DNA of 64,000 nucleotides, taken from contig CACRXP010000681.1 of the NCBI GenBank assembly GCA_902702965.1, forward strand, positions 76,529 to 140,528, written 5' to 3'. The stretch is from Spirometra erinaceieuropaei. Taxonomy: Eukaryota; Platyhelminthes; Cestoda; Diphyllobothriidea; Diphyllobothriidae. The notes beneath the pieces were generated by a model. It searched no databases. It was not told where the DNA came from and saw nothing but the letters and a program-made list of their open reading frames with translations. Made by a program: the position numbers and the translations under genes. Of the stretch, positions 11,542 to 23,344 are shown one piece after another; the first letter of the stretch is position 1, and every line of letters begins with the position of its first letter.

Positions 11542-14440
11542 ACTCGGAAGAGAACGATAGACCCGAAAACTCGCGCGAAGTATCCAGCAACTTCGGCCCA
11601 AGAATCGTTCGGGAATCTACCCGGTCTAAGCTCCGCTTTCTTTATGGAAATGCTCAGAGTTTGTTTCATAAGCTAGATGAGCTGAAAGTATGGATAACAG
11701 ATACGCAGCCGGATGTCATTTCTATCACAGAGACTTGGTTCCAGACCGAAGTCTTGGATGCCGAAATAACACTTGAGGGATACCAACTTTTTCGCCGGGA
11801 CAGACTGCATAGAAAAGGAGGAGGAATAGCGGTCTACGTCAAGAGAGCAATCATCGCGTCGGAACACAAAACCGATTGCTCCGGCGACTGTGAAGCAATG
11901 TGGTTAAAATTGAGGATGCGTGGCGCACCTAATTTGAATTTCCTGACCGTATAAAGGCCGCCCAATCAAACTGATGAGGTTGACGAGGCGATGTTTGGGC
12001 TAATTAAAGAGGTGTCACAAAACCAAGAGGTACTGATAACCGGAGACTTCAACGCACACATGGTCGACTGGAACAATTTATTAGTAAATGGTTCGCGAAA
12101 TTCGTTTGATTCCGGGCTCTTAAAACTAACGGCTAATCTCTTTCTGGTACAAAACGTCACGTTCCCAACCAGGATCAGAGCGGACCAAAGAGCAAATTGT
12201 CTGGACCTCGTCCTTACAAAAGACCCGATTAGCCCTGGCGAAATTAGGTCCATAACACCGCTCGGTAAGAGTGACCATGTCATGCTGTTTTGGGAATACC
12301 GCCTATGCAGCCAACAAGCGAATACGACTGAGCCTAGACTGAATTTCTGGCGAGGAGATTATGCCGCCATGAGAAGGGAATTATCGGCAGTGGACTGGGA
12401 TGACTTTCTTTCCGGACATCCAGACGTTGATTGGAACGCTCTCAAAGGAGTTGTAACAGACATCATGCATCGAAACTGTCCGACAAAGAGAGTCAAAAAG
12501 AATAATCGTCCTGCCTGGATAACACGGGATATAAAGAAAGAAGTAAACCGGAAAAACAAACTATGGCGAAGGTATGCAATAACAAAACAACCATCCCATT
12601 ACGAGCAATTTCGTCAAAAGCGAAACGAGGTAAGGGGGCTATCCGCAGGTCGCGGAAGGAGTATGAAATGCGAGTTATGGAACGGGCCGTCGATAAGCCA
12701 AAAGTGCTCTTCAGTTACATAAACAGTAGGTTAAAGAACAAGGAGACGGTCGCAGTGTTGAAAGGAGAAAACAATGAGGATATCATCGAAAATGACGCTA
12801 AGGCAGAAAATCTAAGCCGGTTTTTCGTATCGGTTTTCACCGATGAAACGGACTTCGACGAGGCTGGATCTCCTGCTGGGACAGCCGACGAAATAATAGA
12901 AAACATCGACTTCACGGAAGAAGATGTGAGGAAGGAACTTCTAGCGCTTAAGGAGGGCAAGTCTCCGGGCCCAGACCAAATTCCGGCAAAAGTGCTGAAG
13001 GAGTTGTCTTGCGAACTCGCCAAACCGCTTTGGCACATTTTTAGGTCCTACTTTGACCGAGGCATTCTCCCCTCTGATTGGAAAGTGGCGAACATATACC
13101 CCATTCACAAGGGCGGATCCAGAACAAGCACAAACAATTATCGGCCGGTGAGCCTAACGTGCATTTGTTGCAAAGTCATGGAGAGAATAGTCAAAAAATC
13201 CATAATGAAGTTCCTTGAAGAAAATAATTTCTTTGCTAGTTCTCAGCATGGCTTTCGACGAAATCACTCCTGCCTAACTAATATGCTTCATTCAACGGAA
13301 CAGTGGTCTCGCTCGTTAGACGAAGGAACAAAGGTCGATATCGTTTTCATAGATTTCAAGAAAGCCTTTGATAGTGTTCCACACCACCGGTTACTCTACA
13401 AGGTCCGAGAGTCAGGGATAAGGGGAAACCTATTAAACTGGGTAAAGGACTTCATGACTGGTCGATCACAGTCTGTGTGTATTGGTAGTGCGAAGTCAAC
13501 ACCAGTGCCAGTTGTGAGTGGAGTTCCGCAGGGCTCCGTACTCGGACCAGTACTATTTTTAATTTATGTCAACGACTGTATGAATGGACTGGACTGCAAT
13601 GGAGTCATATTTGCTGATGACATCAAGTTATGGCGAGCGATCAACGGCGAACATGATGAACGGGCCCTGCAAGAAGGACTGAACCGCCTATGCGAATGGT
13701 CTGACAAATGGCTGCTAAAGTTTAACCTAGAGAAGTGCGTCGCGCTGCGTCTCAAAACGACTAGAAGATCTGACGGAGAGGATCACCATTACCAACTTGG
13801 TGGAAGGTGCCTTTCAAATGTAACCAAACAAAAAGATCTTGGGATTAACATTCTGTCGACCCTTAAGCCTTCATCTCAGTGTGTTAGGGCGTCCAAAAGA
13901 GCAACTAGTGTTCTCTTTGCCATTAAACGATCTTTCGTGGACATAGACAAAGAGTTATTTGGAAAAGTATACGGAGCGTTCATTCGCTCGCATCTGGAAT
14001 ATGGAATCCAAGCGTGGCGCCCGTGGCTAAAAAAAGACTATAAGTTGCTAGAAAGAGTTCAGAGGAGAGCAACAAAAATTGTAAAAGGCCTCAGGGCTTT
14101 ACCTTACAACTGCCGACTTAGGGAACTTAAACTTTTTCCTCTTGAGTACAGGCAGGTTCGAGGAGATCTCATACAGGCCTATCGGATATTGAGGAACCGG
14201 GAATGTGCCCTAAACCCCGACGATTTCTTCACCCTGGCCACAACAACAAACCTGCGTGGGAACTCTCTAAAACTTAGAGGATCCCGATGCCGCCTGGACG
14301 TTCGCAAATACTGTTTTTCACAGCGAGTCGTCGGTGCCTGGAACGGGCTTCCCGAGGACGTAATAATGGCGGATACCACGGAGACGTTCAAGCAAAGACT
14401 CGATGCATATTTGCTTGGACACTATCGCTTGTCTGAATAG
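11310..14440 (+). pseudogene. CR1-like ORF2: endonuclease plus reverse transcriptase, with one stop and one frameshift
   Basis: The endonuclease comes first: YGNAQSLFHKLDELKVWI, SITETWF with the catalytic Glu, GGGIAVYVK, then ITGDFNAHMVDW and the catalytic SDH motif. The RT follows: KSPGPDQIPAKVL, NNYRPVSLTCICCKVMERI, QHGFRRNHSCLTNML, motif A VFIDFKKAFDSVPHHRLL, motif B SGVPQGSVLGP, and motif C FADD (about 13609-13620), which is intact. After the RT comes the usual LEYGIQAWRP and VQRRATKIVKGL region. An in-frame TAA at 11952-11954 replaces the codon before the conserved RPPN. A frameshift lies at about 12630-12640 within GTAAGGGGGCT. The RT frame from 12563 to 14440 is otherwise uninterrupted, so the copy is fairly young. 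The ORF2 start is uncertain; 11310 overlaps ORF1. Confidence 0.93.
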
Positions 14441-14959
14441 AACAGCTCTGTGGTGCTTAACCAACGCCTTGCATACCCATACCGCTGATGCGGATGACCG
14501 TCATTACATTTTACTGAAATCATCTACAACTGAATGTTCTAAAATTTTGGTTCTACATTTTCACGGAAAATATTATGTTAAATGTGTATATTACTGACAA
14601 TATTTCAGTAACATGTCTATTTATAGTGAGCTATTGCATGTACCGTTTACAATAGGGTTTTCAAAGGCATTGCCTATTACTCTTAAAATATACTGACCTA
14701 TACTGACCTAATGCGTCCTGTGCAGACGCCATTGAGTCCTTAGCACTCCTTTGTAAATTCTTGTTACCTTCTGATGGGTAACCATCTGAATTTGTTCACT
14801 GCCATGCGCTTTATCGAGCGCACAATAAGTATAAATAGTAGACGTTTTTTTGCATACCGCTTAAAGAGTTATGATGATGTTTCGAATAATGGACGTGTTC
14901 AGGCAATGTCTACAGTTAGGCCAGCAAAGTTTATTTACTAGTGTTGTCAGGATATTTAC

Positions 14960-15150
14960 ATCGAACTTCCTTTGAACTCATTTGTTTGGCGTGATGTGCA
15001 ACAATTAAAAGAAGTATTCTGGTGAATTTTCTGCGTGGGAGTTGATGTAATCACACAGATGGAATAAAACTGCTTATGCAAAGCAGGAAAATGCTTGGTC
15101 ACACGCAAAGCACTAACACAGAAAATTAAAATAAACTGCCATATTTTCAT
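14960..15150 (-). CDS. Signal-peptide-like exon, possibly the first coding exon of L1
   Basis: The frame starts with MKIWQFILIFCVSAL, a convincing N-terminal signal sequence (a basic residue, then a hydrophobic core, then small residues). It continues through a region with four cysteines and N-glycosylation-like NTS. At 14960/14959 there is a plausible donor (TTCGAT/GTAAAT) in phase 2. That matches the phase-2 acceptor of exon C in L6. If it belongs to L1, the CR1 insertion at 10.0-14.7 kb lies in the intervening intron. The link to L1 is inference from strand, order and phase only; no exon C for L1 was found. Confidence 0.35.
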
Positions 15151-16147
15151 ACTTCTATCTCCAACATTAATTATCAGTCGACATAGTTAACAAACATGAA
15201 ATAATGTTAATTTTCCCCTATGTTGTTAAGCAGCATTCGGCATAATGTAGCAAAAAAGAAAGTGCCACCAATAACTTCATTCTTGCGTGAACCAGTCGGC
15301 ATTCTTATTTTATAGACTCCTATAGATAAAGTAACCAATTGTGTAATTTGACGAGCTGTTCTTTTCAAACCAGTCAGACTATGTCGGTAAATGAAAGGGA
15401 GGCGTGCGCAAGTTAATTAGTTTCTAAATTCCCTGTCCTCAAGATAAGCCTACTGACGCATAAAATGTCGCATGTAATTTTTTTCGAAAGCGACTATCTA
15501 TTGACTGACGAAACACACTAACATTCAGACCACAAAATCAAAAAGGGTATCTGAATGCATGTCGTTGTCGACAGCATGCAGTTTTGGAAAGTTTTTAATG
15601 GATTACGCACGTTTATTCAAATTGCAAAAGGCGCGATCGCTAAGATCATAATTCGAGTTTGCGCCGAAAAGTGCCTCTCTGTAGACAATTCAAAATTTTT
15701 GATCTACTGCTGTGGAGTTTGCTGGAGTTGGCAATTTACAAAACGTGCTTCTGTAAGGTCAGGAAATGTAGAATTCCTATACGCAAATTTTGAGCAAAGT
15801 AAATAACATAAAAAGGCGGTGCTGTCGCACGCTTTACAGATATTGGAGTTAAATGCGGTTCCGTTTATTATGGGCCTGCTGTTTCGCCTAGTACATGATG
15901 TTCACTGATTGAATGTTAAAATTAATTCGTATGAATATTATCGGTAGCAGGTAAGGCGCAACCGTAAGCTAAATGCGTAAATGTGCTTTCGGAGTCCGGA
16001 AAACTCGTCATCTTACCAAGTGCAATCAAGATTGATCATGGAAAGTCACAGTAGCGCATTTATTATCAGTAACGGATATAAACTAAAAAGGCTAAAACTG
16101 AAAGTTCAAGTTCGAAACCGCAGTATGTAGAGTAAATGGATTAACAC
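15151..16147. other. No identifiable feature
   Basis: AT-rich sequence. The 83-codon frame at 15555-15806 (plus) has no recognisable motif or clear splice sites. Confidence 0.35.
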
Positions 16148-16940
16148 ATGAAATGTCAACTGAAATTCCGAAATACCTTTTCGTTTCGAGAAGATTCATT
16201 AAGTAGGGTTGTAAAACCGATCATCGTGCAGCATAAATTTATGATGTTAAGTTGCCTCAGCATTTCGGCTTTCAAAAGAACTTCTTTATACCATTCAAAT
16301 ATCGTGCATTTTTACTTGTTGATTTTTGACGTCCTGTAAAATTCATATTTCATAGAAAACATGCGTATAAATATTAATTTGTCTGTTCATTCGGCAGAAA
16401 ATTACGTTTGATTCTAATTGAAAACTCTAAGAAAGGGTATAATTCGGCTTTAAACAGTTTTTAATAGTGCGATATTTTGCTATCGTGAAATGGCCGTTCC
16501 TAAATCGTCACGTCTCTGCATTTACCAAAGTGACTCATAATGTTAACAGCATGGCTCAAATTCACAGCTTAATTTTAAATTATTCGAGGACTGTAAAACA
16601 ATCTTAAAACCAAAGTCTACCCTTCCTTAGGGGATAAAATTGAAAGCAGACGTAATGTCCTACCGCATGGAAATAGAAATGAATGTCTTGTGCATGTTAT
16701 CTATGAAGTATAATTGAATTTTTAAGGACATGCAAAATCAATGAGAAAAATGCATTCTATTTACGCAGTAATTCTTTACAGAATTTGGCTTTTTGCAAAA
16801 GTCGGTATCCTGAGATAATTAAATCAGTATAGATTTATGCTCTAAGGTGATTATTTTTACAATCTAGTTTACTTAATATTTGCGAAGTGAAAACGCATTT
16901 CGCGAATTAGGTTGACAATTCCTGAGTTAGACAGCCTACT
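16148..16940. mobile_element. Foldback element family FB-B, diverged copy
   Basis: The left part (ATGAAATGTCAACTGAAATT...) and right part (GAAAACGCATTTCGCGAATT...) follow the left and right arms of the better preserved foldback at 27941-28940. Shared words include TAGAAAACATGCG with ATAAATATTAATTT, and AAATCAATGAGAAAAATGCAT. The arms are too diverged to be obvious without that comparison. No coding capacity is visible. Confidence 0.5.
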
Positions 16941-17423
16941 GTAAATTGCTCGAAGATCCGCTGAACCAACGGAGGATCGTTTTTTAAAATTGGTTGCCGG
17001 TGAGCCAGTAGGAAATGACAATTACAGTGTTGTAATTATATCATGTGCGGATTATTTTTGACTCCTTTGTCTACATGGTTGATCGTTGGGTAAATATGTA
17101 AATGATATATATTGCGGCTCATATCCACGTCCACTTTCATCCCATGATCTCTAAACAGTGTGTTATAGGAGTTTTGACGTCCAAAGTTCAATTGTTTCGA
17201 TTGAGGTGATTTATTTGTCGTAGTGAATGCATATAGGCAATTCAGTAAATTCGTATTTTGATGGTTTTTTTATTACGTGCAGATAAAATAGGGCGTATTT
17301 GACGTGGAGTTTTTAAATAAACCTACTTGAGGGCAAAGTTGTCCAGAGCCAAAAAAGAATACAATATTTTCATCACATGCGAAAATATTTTTTTAAGTTA
17401 AGGATTAATAATGAAACTTATAA

Positions 17424-17600
17424 AGGCAGAATGGCATTACCGACAAAGACAAGGGAGACTAGAATGGCCATTTCTGGCTCATTAGCCGTCGTCAGCCAGC
17501 CATACCCAAGCCCCAAGTGTGGAACACCCGAGCCTCGAACTCGCGACCTGTTGGTTTAGAAGTCCATGCCTCTACCCACCGGGCCACGAGCCCGTTGCCT
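17424..17600 (-). mobile_element. tRNA-derived SINE, copy 1
   Basis: On the minus strand the order is a tRNA-like head (A-box-like GTGGCCCGGTGGGTAGAGGC; B-box-like GCGAGTTCGAGGCTC), then a body with CTGACGACGGCTAA and GCCAGAAATGGCCATTC, then TGTCGGTAATGCCATTC. The same body occurs at 17757-17880, 41764-41918 and 48007-48157, so this is a dispersed family with four copies in the window. Confidence 0.8.
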
Positions 17601-17628
17601 TGTCGGTTTTCGATCGGGAATATACAAT

Positions 17629-17755
17629 GGTAGGGGTGCTCACCGATCGTTCATACAGAACTCACTCGTTCCGTTGTGCCATAAGGGCTCTCTCTCGAGC
17701 CCAACCAGCAGCCGCACAGCGGCGCATGATATATAGGCAGAATGGCATTACCGAC
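17629..17755 (-). repeat. SINE tail, left arm of a near-perfect inverted repeat
   Basis: This arm (GGTAGGGGTGCTCACCGATC ... ATTACCGAC) is almost exactly the reverse complement of 17862-17985. Together with the neighbouring SINE bodies it makes a head-to-head nest capable of a long hairpin with arms of about 125 bp. Confidence 0.8.
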
Positions 17756-17756
17756 A

Positions 17757-17985
17757 GGTCGCGAGTTCGAACCTCGGGTGTTCCACACTTCGGGCTTGGG
17801 TATGGCTAGCTGACGACGGCTAATAAGCCAGAAATGGCCATTCCAGTCTCCCTCGTCTTTGTCGGTGATGCCATTCTGCCTATATCATGCGCCGCTGTGC
17901 GGCTGCTGGTTGGGCTCGAGAGAGCCCTTATGGCACAACGGAACGAGTGAGTTCTGTATGAACGATCGGTGAGCGCCCCTACCGT
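17757..17985 (+). mobile_element. tRNA-derived SINE, copy 2, head-truncated
   Basis: It starts inside the tRNA-like head at GTCGCGAGTTCGAACC, then has the body and a tail with GCCGCTGTGCGGCTGC, GAGAGAGCCCTTATGGCAC and GATCGGTGAGCGCCCC. The tail pairs with 17629-17755. It is truncated at the 5' end relative to copy 1. Confidence 0.75.
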
Positions 17986-18399
17986 CATAATAAAACTTAA
18001 ATCAGATTTGTCATACTGGATGAGGTAGATTAGGATCAATGTTAAGGGTAGTGTTATTGTTTGGGTTATGTACCCCCTCATGGAATTTGAAAAAAGCCAC
18101 CTATAATGCACTGGAGAATGTCGTTATTATTATGCCTAGCAAGCCACAATATAAGCTATCATCAACGAAATTTGTGTTGCGAATTGCACTGTGTTCACGA
18201 TGTTTGCAAATGGCTGTTCAACGAAGATCTCACAAACAATGTTTTAAGTCGTCATATTGTAATTGTAGTACATTTTGAAAATTGTATCTTCTTTAAATTT
18301 AACTTCCAAGTGACTCAGGAGGTTTCAATGAATGTTGACCTAACGCTGAAAAACTTCTGCTGCGTTTCAATAACAAGGGTAACATTCTTTTTATTAATT

Positions 18400-19839
18400 C
18401 TTTAAAAAGTTCTAGTCGAAGACGCATAGAGACTACAAACGGCTGCCTCCTAAGTTAACTGGCTTCTTGATAATGATGACAAAGGAGAAGTAGAAAGTGC
18501 AGTATGTCAGTCAACTGTAGATTGCTACGCACATACAAACGTACGACGTCGACATAGAAGGCTAAACAGTTATTGTTTAGCCAAAAAAATGTTGTTGCAT
18601 TTTTATACATTAACAACAATCTAATGACCGAATATGCGGCAGAACGTGATCGAACTGAATAGTAGATCAGCTAATAAAATCATGTTATAGACCTTTTACA
18701 AGAGACACTAGGGATAACACATTTTATAATGAGACAGATGTCTATGCTTTAAACGTCGACATAGTACATCCAAATCATGTCTGGTTGTTGTTTCTTTCAA
18801 CTATCTGATATTGATAATATTTTGAATATTTATTTGGATTAAACAAACAATAGTCGACGCGGTTCTGGAGGTTTCGAATATGCAACGGCGTTTGCTGTTT
18901 ATGTAAGAGTTCCGTGATCTACCGAAATCCAACAAACTACGTAGGCCGGTGGGATATGGACTGAATGACCTAAGCACGGACAGGCAGACTGGATGGCTTG
19001 TCTGTTATGGAAATGTCGCTTAGTCCAGATGCCAGCCATTCTTCCATGAAAAACTGAATATCTTTCAGGTTCATATTCATGCATGACAAGTGAAGGCGGG
19101 TTTTCGGAAAAATCAGCCACTTTTAAAAATTTGTGGACGGTCGTCGAAAAATGTCCTTTCGTAATCGGTAGAGTAGTTGGGGGTTAAGCGATCGCATATG
19201 TCAAGAACGCTTCGGTAACGGTCGACTGCCTAATCTCATCCCCTTGGGTTCAGACTTGCACACAGGCTGGCGGTAACCCACATGCGTTATGCAATGAAAA
19301 CGAAAAGCACGCTGCCACATCAATAAACGTCTGGAGTCATTCATCGAATCTGGTGCAGCTGTAGGCGAAGCAGCTACGTCGGATAAACCAGAAAACGGCT
19401 CCCAACGCAAATGGAAGAACACGCCGCAGTTAAGCGTAGACATGGCACCAGCTCCCAAGTTGCGTCACATTTAACGGTATTCGACCTCACATTCAAATTT
19501 TAAGAGACCGAAATTCTCAGTGCAGGTAACAACCGTGTGAGGCGCTAGGCATTTTAATCATGGTTCACTGACCCACAGTCTATTAACAAGTGCAATAACC
19601 TTCGTGTTTCATTGTCAGTAATTATTTTTTTCCCAGGCAAAATAATTAGTCACTCGGCAAACACACAATTTAACACTGTTCCGAACTCCAGGGTCGGTGG
19701 GTCAGATGTTCCTGTAAGCACCACACCGACACAAATCTCACGTGATGAAATTGCAGCAAATAACGACGCCAATGTCGGCATCAAACATTCGTCACATCAA
19801 GTGCAATGATCCGCGATGACCATGGGGGCGTGAATATTC
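18400..19839. other. No identifiable feature
   Basis: Frames such as 19201-19458 (minus) are short and lack motifs. Nothing can be assigned. Confidence 0.35.
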
Positions 19840-19960
19840 ATAAGTATGCAGTACTAGGTCGACAATATCCTATAAATACTGCAGCCCCTTTTGCATGACA
19901 TACCGTATCTGCTATTGTTTCTTATGATGGGTTCGAGCAGTAATATGAAACGTTGGGCGT
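19840..19960 (+). repeat. Relic of a PLE LTR-like repeat with TATA box and eroded hammerhead motif
   Basis: The stretch follows the order of the intact repeat at 46010-46120. CTATAAATACTGCA lies at about 19871-19884, then CTTATGATGGGTTCGA and TATGAAACGTT at about 19921-19953. The hammerhead core CTGATGA has become CTTATGA and the second strand of stem II no longer pairs. Confidence 0.5.
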
Positions 19961-21974
19961 GTAAGGCTCTGTCAGCGATCGATCATGGAGTGCGTCTGTT
20001 ACAGCCGTCCTCCTCCCGAGTCTCTTGGTTTAGCATTTTAGGCATAAAATGCAGGTCATAATTTGATGATCATCTCTTCTGTCATCACCTTGACTTTTAT
20101 CAACAGAAATGATCTCAAGTGGTAAGCAGCTTAATTACACAAAGTACTTAATTTGGCCAAGGTTTTGATGACATGTAGGAAAAATTGCGCAAGTCTGAGT
20201 GGTCTATCGAATAAACCTTAAACACTACGGCGCTTCTGCGGCAAATGGATTAGGCCTTTGATATTCTAACTGCACTTGCTCAGAGGTCATCTATGGGAAT
20301 TTTGGTGGCGTTTCCTCAAAGGAATTTTGACATTGTTTTTAGAGATGTGCAAGTAAGTGGGTTTCTGAGTTGACGTGGTCAGCCTGTCTGACAGGTGGTC
20401 GTTGACTGCTACAGTATTGCTTTGAATTGCCGTCGTCAGTTAACACGAACTATCGCCATCCTAAATAGTAATTAATCTCAAGCAGTTACGTAGAGAGTAG
20501 AGAATGTGGTTCCCGGACATCGCGGGTCTTGTTCAGTGGTCAAACATATTTGGTAAATGGAACTAAACCAAGGACGTTATCACATTCGAAGTAGGCCGAT
20601 ATCCGCTCGGCACATCGACTGAATCCTCGAACCTCTAAGCACACTCACCCAGAGACCATCGAAAGAATTCGGAACGCGTTTGTTCAGACTAGTTTTGCCA
20701 GATGTGTTTGTTAAATTTACTCACATATCATCAAGTTGACCTGCCGATACAACCATCCGCAACTTATAGGCATGTGGTGATTGCTTTATCTTAGTTGTAG
20801 TAGTCTCAGCTAGGCATGAATACTGCGATTTGCGGTCAACTTCATGAATTGGATGGCGGGGATTCTGTTTTGTCTCATCAGGCGTGTGTTGTCTATTTTT
20901 CCGCTCCATATGGTGGCGTTATTAGAACTGTCATCATATGTATTTCAGATAAGTGTTAAGTCGTAGACGATAGCACTTCCAGACGGAGGCTTGAAGCTAG
21001 CCCAAAACCTTGCTAGATTAGCAGATTTGAGGTAGAAATTTATAACATATTTCATGTCTTGGCATTAGAGGACCAAAGATGGGAATTGAGATTGAAATTA
21101 TCTTATCAATGCTTTTTATTAAATATTCATGAACTGCAAGTCGTTTATGTGGGCGTACTTTTCAAATGTTTATTTGGGATACAGGTTAGAGTTTGCGTTC
21201 CTGATCTGTAACGTTCCGTAAATGATCGATATGCGTCTGGACAGTGGATGGGGTGTTTCACATTACGTCTCTGTTACCCAGAAAATATTATAGTTACAGT
21301 TTACAGTGACGACCGCCAGTGCCTTATTAACTATGAAGACAACATACTGGCTGTACAAAGATTAAGTTGCAGTCCCCTTCTGAACCCATTGCACCACATA
21401 GCATATGGGATTTTCATATCGATGCGGCAGCTGCGATGCTGCAGTCTTTGCTTTTTTATTGTTTGTTTGCTTGGTAGTGGGTATCGGTACACTGCCTAAT
21501 GTAATGCCTCGTGACGTTGTCAGATAAAGAGCGTCTGGATAGTGTTGGACGAGATGTGCCCCATAAATCTTTTTCTGTTTATCCGAGTATATTACTGTGT
21601 GTCGTGCATTGGTTCCTGTAGGAAAATTGGCAACAGGAAGGGAGTGTCAAGGATCTTCAGTTATTTGAACAATATGTTGTTTAAATGCCGAATACTGGGG
21701 TTTCTGAATCATCCGTAAATTAATTTCGTTGGGTTTGTTTTCGACAGCGATAAGATCAGCAGACTTGGAACTTCTGGTCTTGTCTTGACTCATGACAATG
21801 CATTCAAGCCGTCTTTCTACGACCTAGGCCGCGTATACTTGTTTGTTTGTCATCACTTCAAATGCACTGCATCTAATAAAGCACTGATATGCTCACGATC
21901 GTCCGCAATCGCTTTGCTGCAGTTTTAATTCCATCTGAACAGGCCCTGTGTTTTGGCTTAATATTTGTTAATAG
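19961..21974. other. No identifiable feature
   Basis: Nothing recognisable on either strand; the open frames are short. Confidence 0.35.
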
Positions 21975-22207
21975 AATCAAAAATAAACGTCGCCCTCGTT
22001 GCCACAAGCAAAACGGTTGACACAGGCGAAAATAAAACTTATTCATTTAAAGATGCCCTCAGTTCGTGCATTATCATTGGTGAAATCGTGATTTATCTTT
22101 CCAAAATACAGATGTCAACAAGTGCACTGCAGGTAATGTCAACATCCGGATGCGGAGTGGCAGCCGATGAAAATTGGCAGAGCCTTATCTTGATATTTAG
22201 CATTCAG
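21975..22207 (+). CDS. Family locus L2, exon C-like
   Basis: The frame contains KTYSFKDALSSC, then GEIVIYLSKIQ and a terminal block with SGCG and SLILIFSIQ. It aligns with exon C of L6 (LTYTLDMRHYNVTC, CYQVTVLSSDE, DGC, FFYHAINF), keeping the TY start, the two beta-like strands and the Gly-Cys with only one length difference. The acceptor is probably TTGTTAATAG (AG at 21973-21974) and the donor ATTCAG/GTAGGG at 22207. Here the donor is phase 0, whereas L6 has phase 1, so the boundary or the homology could be partly wrong. The function is unknown; it looks like an extracellular beta-sandwich fragment. Confidence 0.42.
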
Positions 22208-22679
22208 GTAGGGAAATGAGAACGTCACTTACGTGCGCTAAGTGTATCCCTAATACCGTTTTTCTCGAAGGGAGTATAGTTTCCTCATCCGATTAAGAAG
22301 CGCTTAATGCGGAAAAGCAGATTTCAGCGTGATAGAAGATGAAGGCTAAAATTAGGCTATAAAGTTGCTCTTAAGCAAGCACAGCAACACGGATCCGTGA
22401 ACGAGATTTCAGCGAATTCTTACTGACTGTACAGAAAGTCCCCGCCTTAGCCAGCGTCACTAGAATTTTCGATTAACTGCGAATTTGTCAGTTTTACCTC
22501 TGGACTGTCTTGGACATAGGTAATCTATAAGCCGTCGTAATCTGCAACAGATGATCCATCAACGTCCAATCTGATTTCGCACACATACAACATGTCAATT
22601 GTCGGGTAGGTGAGATGACACCTATGATTGTTGAGTGGGACACTTAGTTCCAAGTTCCAAAAAAGTAATTTTACCAGAG

Positions 22680-22886
22680 GCGATGGAAAGTTACGCGTGC
22701 AAGTTCGACAAGATTTCAGACTGCAAAACTATAATCAAAAAAGAAGTTTACGACATAACTTGTGGCGGGAACAACCTACTTAAGGGCGGCAAATACTATG
22801 TATCAGCAGGCGCTTATTACAGCATTCTCAGAAGAATTTTCGGCGGCTGGTCTGACACCACCTGTTCCCTTTTTGTGCGTACCTGA
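22680..22886 (+). CDS. Family locus L2, putative terminal exon
   Basis: After an acceptor in TTTTACCAGAG, a frame encodes four cysteines and then NNLLKGGKYYVSAGAYYS and FGGWSDTTC before its stop. The LKGGKYYVSAGAYY-GGWSD pattern resembles the E-F-G strands of a fibronectin type III domain; this is a pattern impression only. Using the second AG (exon start 22680) gives a phase-0 junction with the exon ending at 22207. It does not align with exon A or B of the other loci, so L2 would have a different 3' end. Confidence 0.38.
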   Translation, partial: AMESYACKFDKISDCKTIIKKEVYDITCGGNNLLKGGKYYVSAGAYYSILRRIFGGWSDTTCSLFVRT

Positions 22887-23344
22887 AACTTAGCAATTTT
22901 TCTCGATGCATAAGTTACAATTTTACATTATATAAAGCGGCTTTTTGTATAAAAACCAAATTCCTGGTGCGCTGCAACATGTTATCCTGTCTGACAGATT
23001 TTTCGAAATGAATCCTTGGTTTTTCATAGCCTGTGTGTTGTTGGATGCTTCTTGTTTGCTCATAGTTTTGGGAGGATATCTGGCAATAACTTAACGTCGG
23101 TAACCACGATGAGAGAGGGTATCAGTTGCAGAAATACAGTTGCCCTCTTACGGGGAACAAACAGAGGAAACGACGCACTCACACATCACCTAAGAACATA
23201 ACGGGAAGATTCAGATACGTCCTAGCAGGGGCTTAGAACATTTAAAATATCATACAATCCACGGGAACAATAATCGTCCATATATGCAAGGCCCGTCGTT
23301 AATATTAGTGTTCAAGAATGGATTTTTGAATTTGCATGGTATCA
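22887..23344. other. No identifiable feature
   Basis: Short region between L2 and the PLE fragment; nothing recognised. Confidence 0.35.

Larger units (their letters stand above)
10020..14712 (+). mobile_element. CR1/Jockey-type non-LTR retrotransposon, nearly full length, inactive
   Basis: The element has a 5' leader from about 10020, ORF1 (10188-11541), ORF2 with apurinic-type endonuclease and reverse transcriptase (to 14440), a 3' UTR of about 270 bases, and a short TACTGACCTA doublet at about 14694-14712 that may be its 3' tail repeat. ORF1 and ORF2 each carry disabling changes, listed separately. It lies in plus orientation between minus-strand exon A of L1 and the signal-peptide-like exon at 14960-15150, so it may be an insertion in an L1 intron. 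Exact ends are estimates because no target-site duplication was found. Confidence 0.85.
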
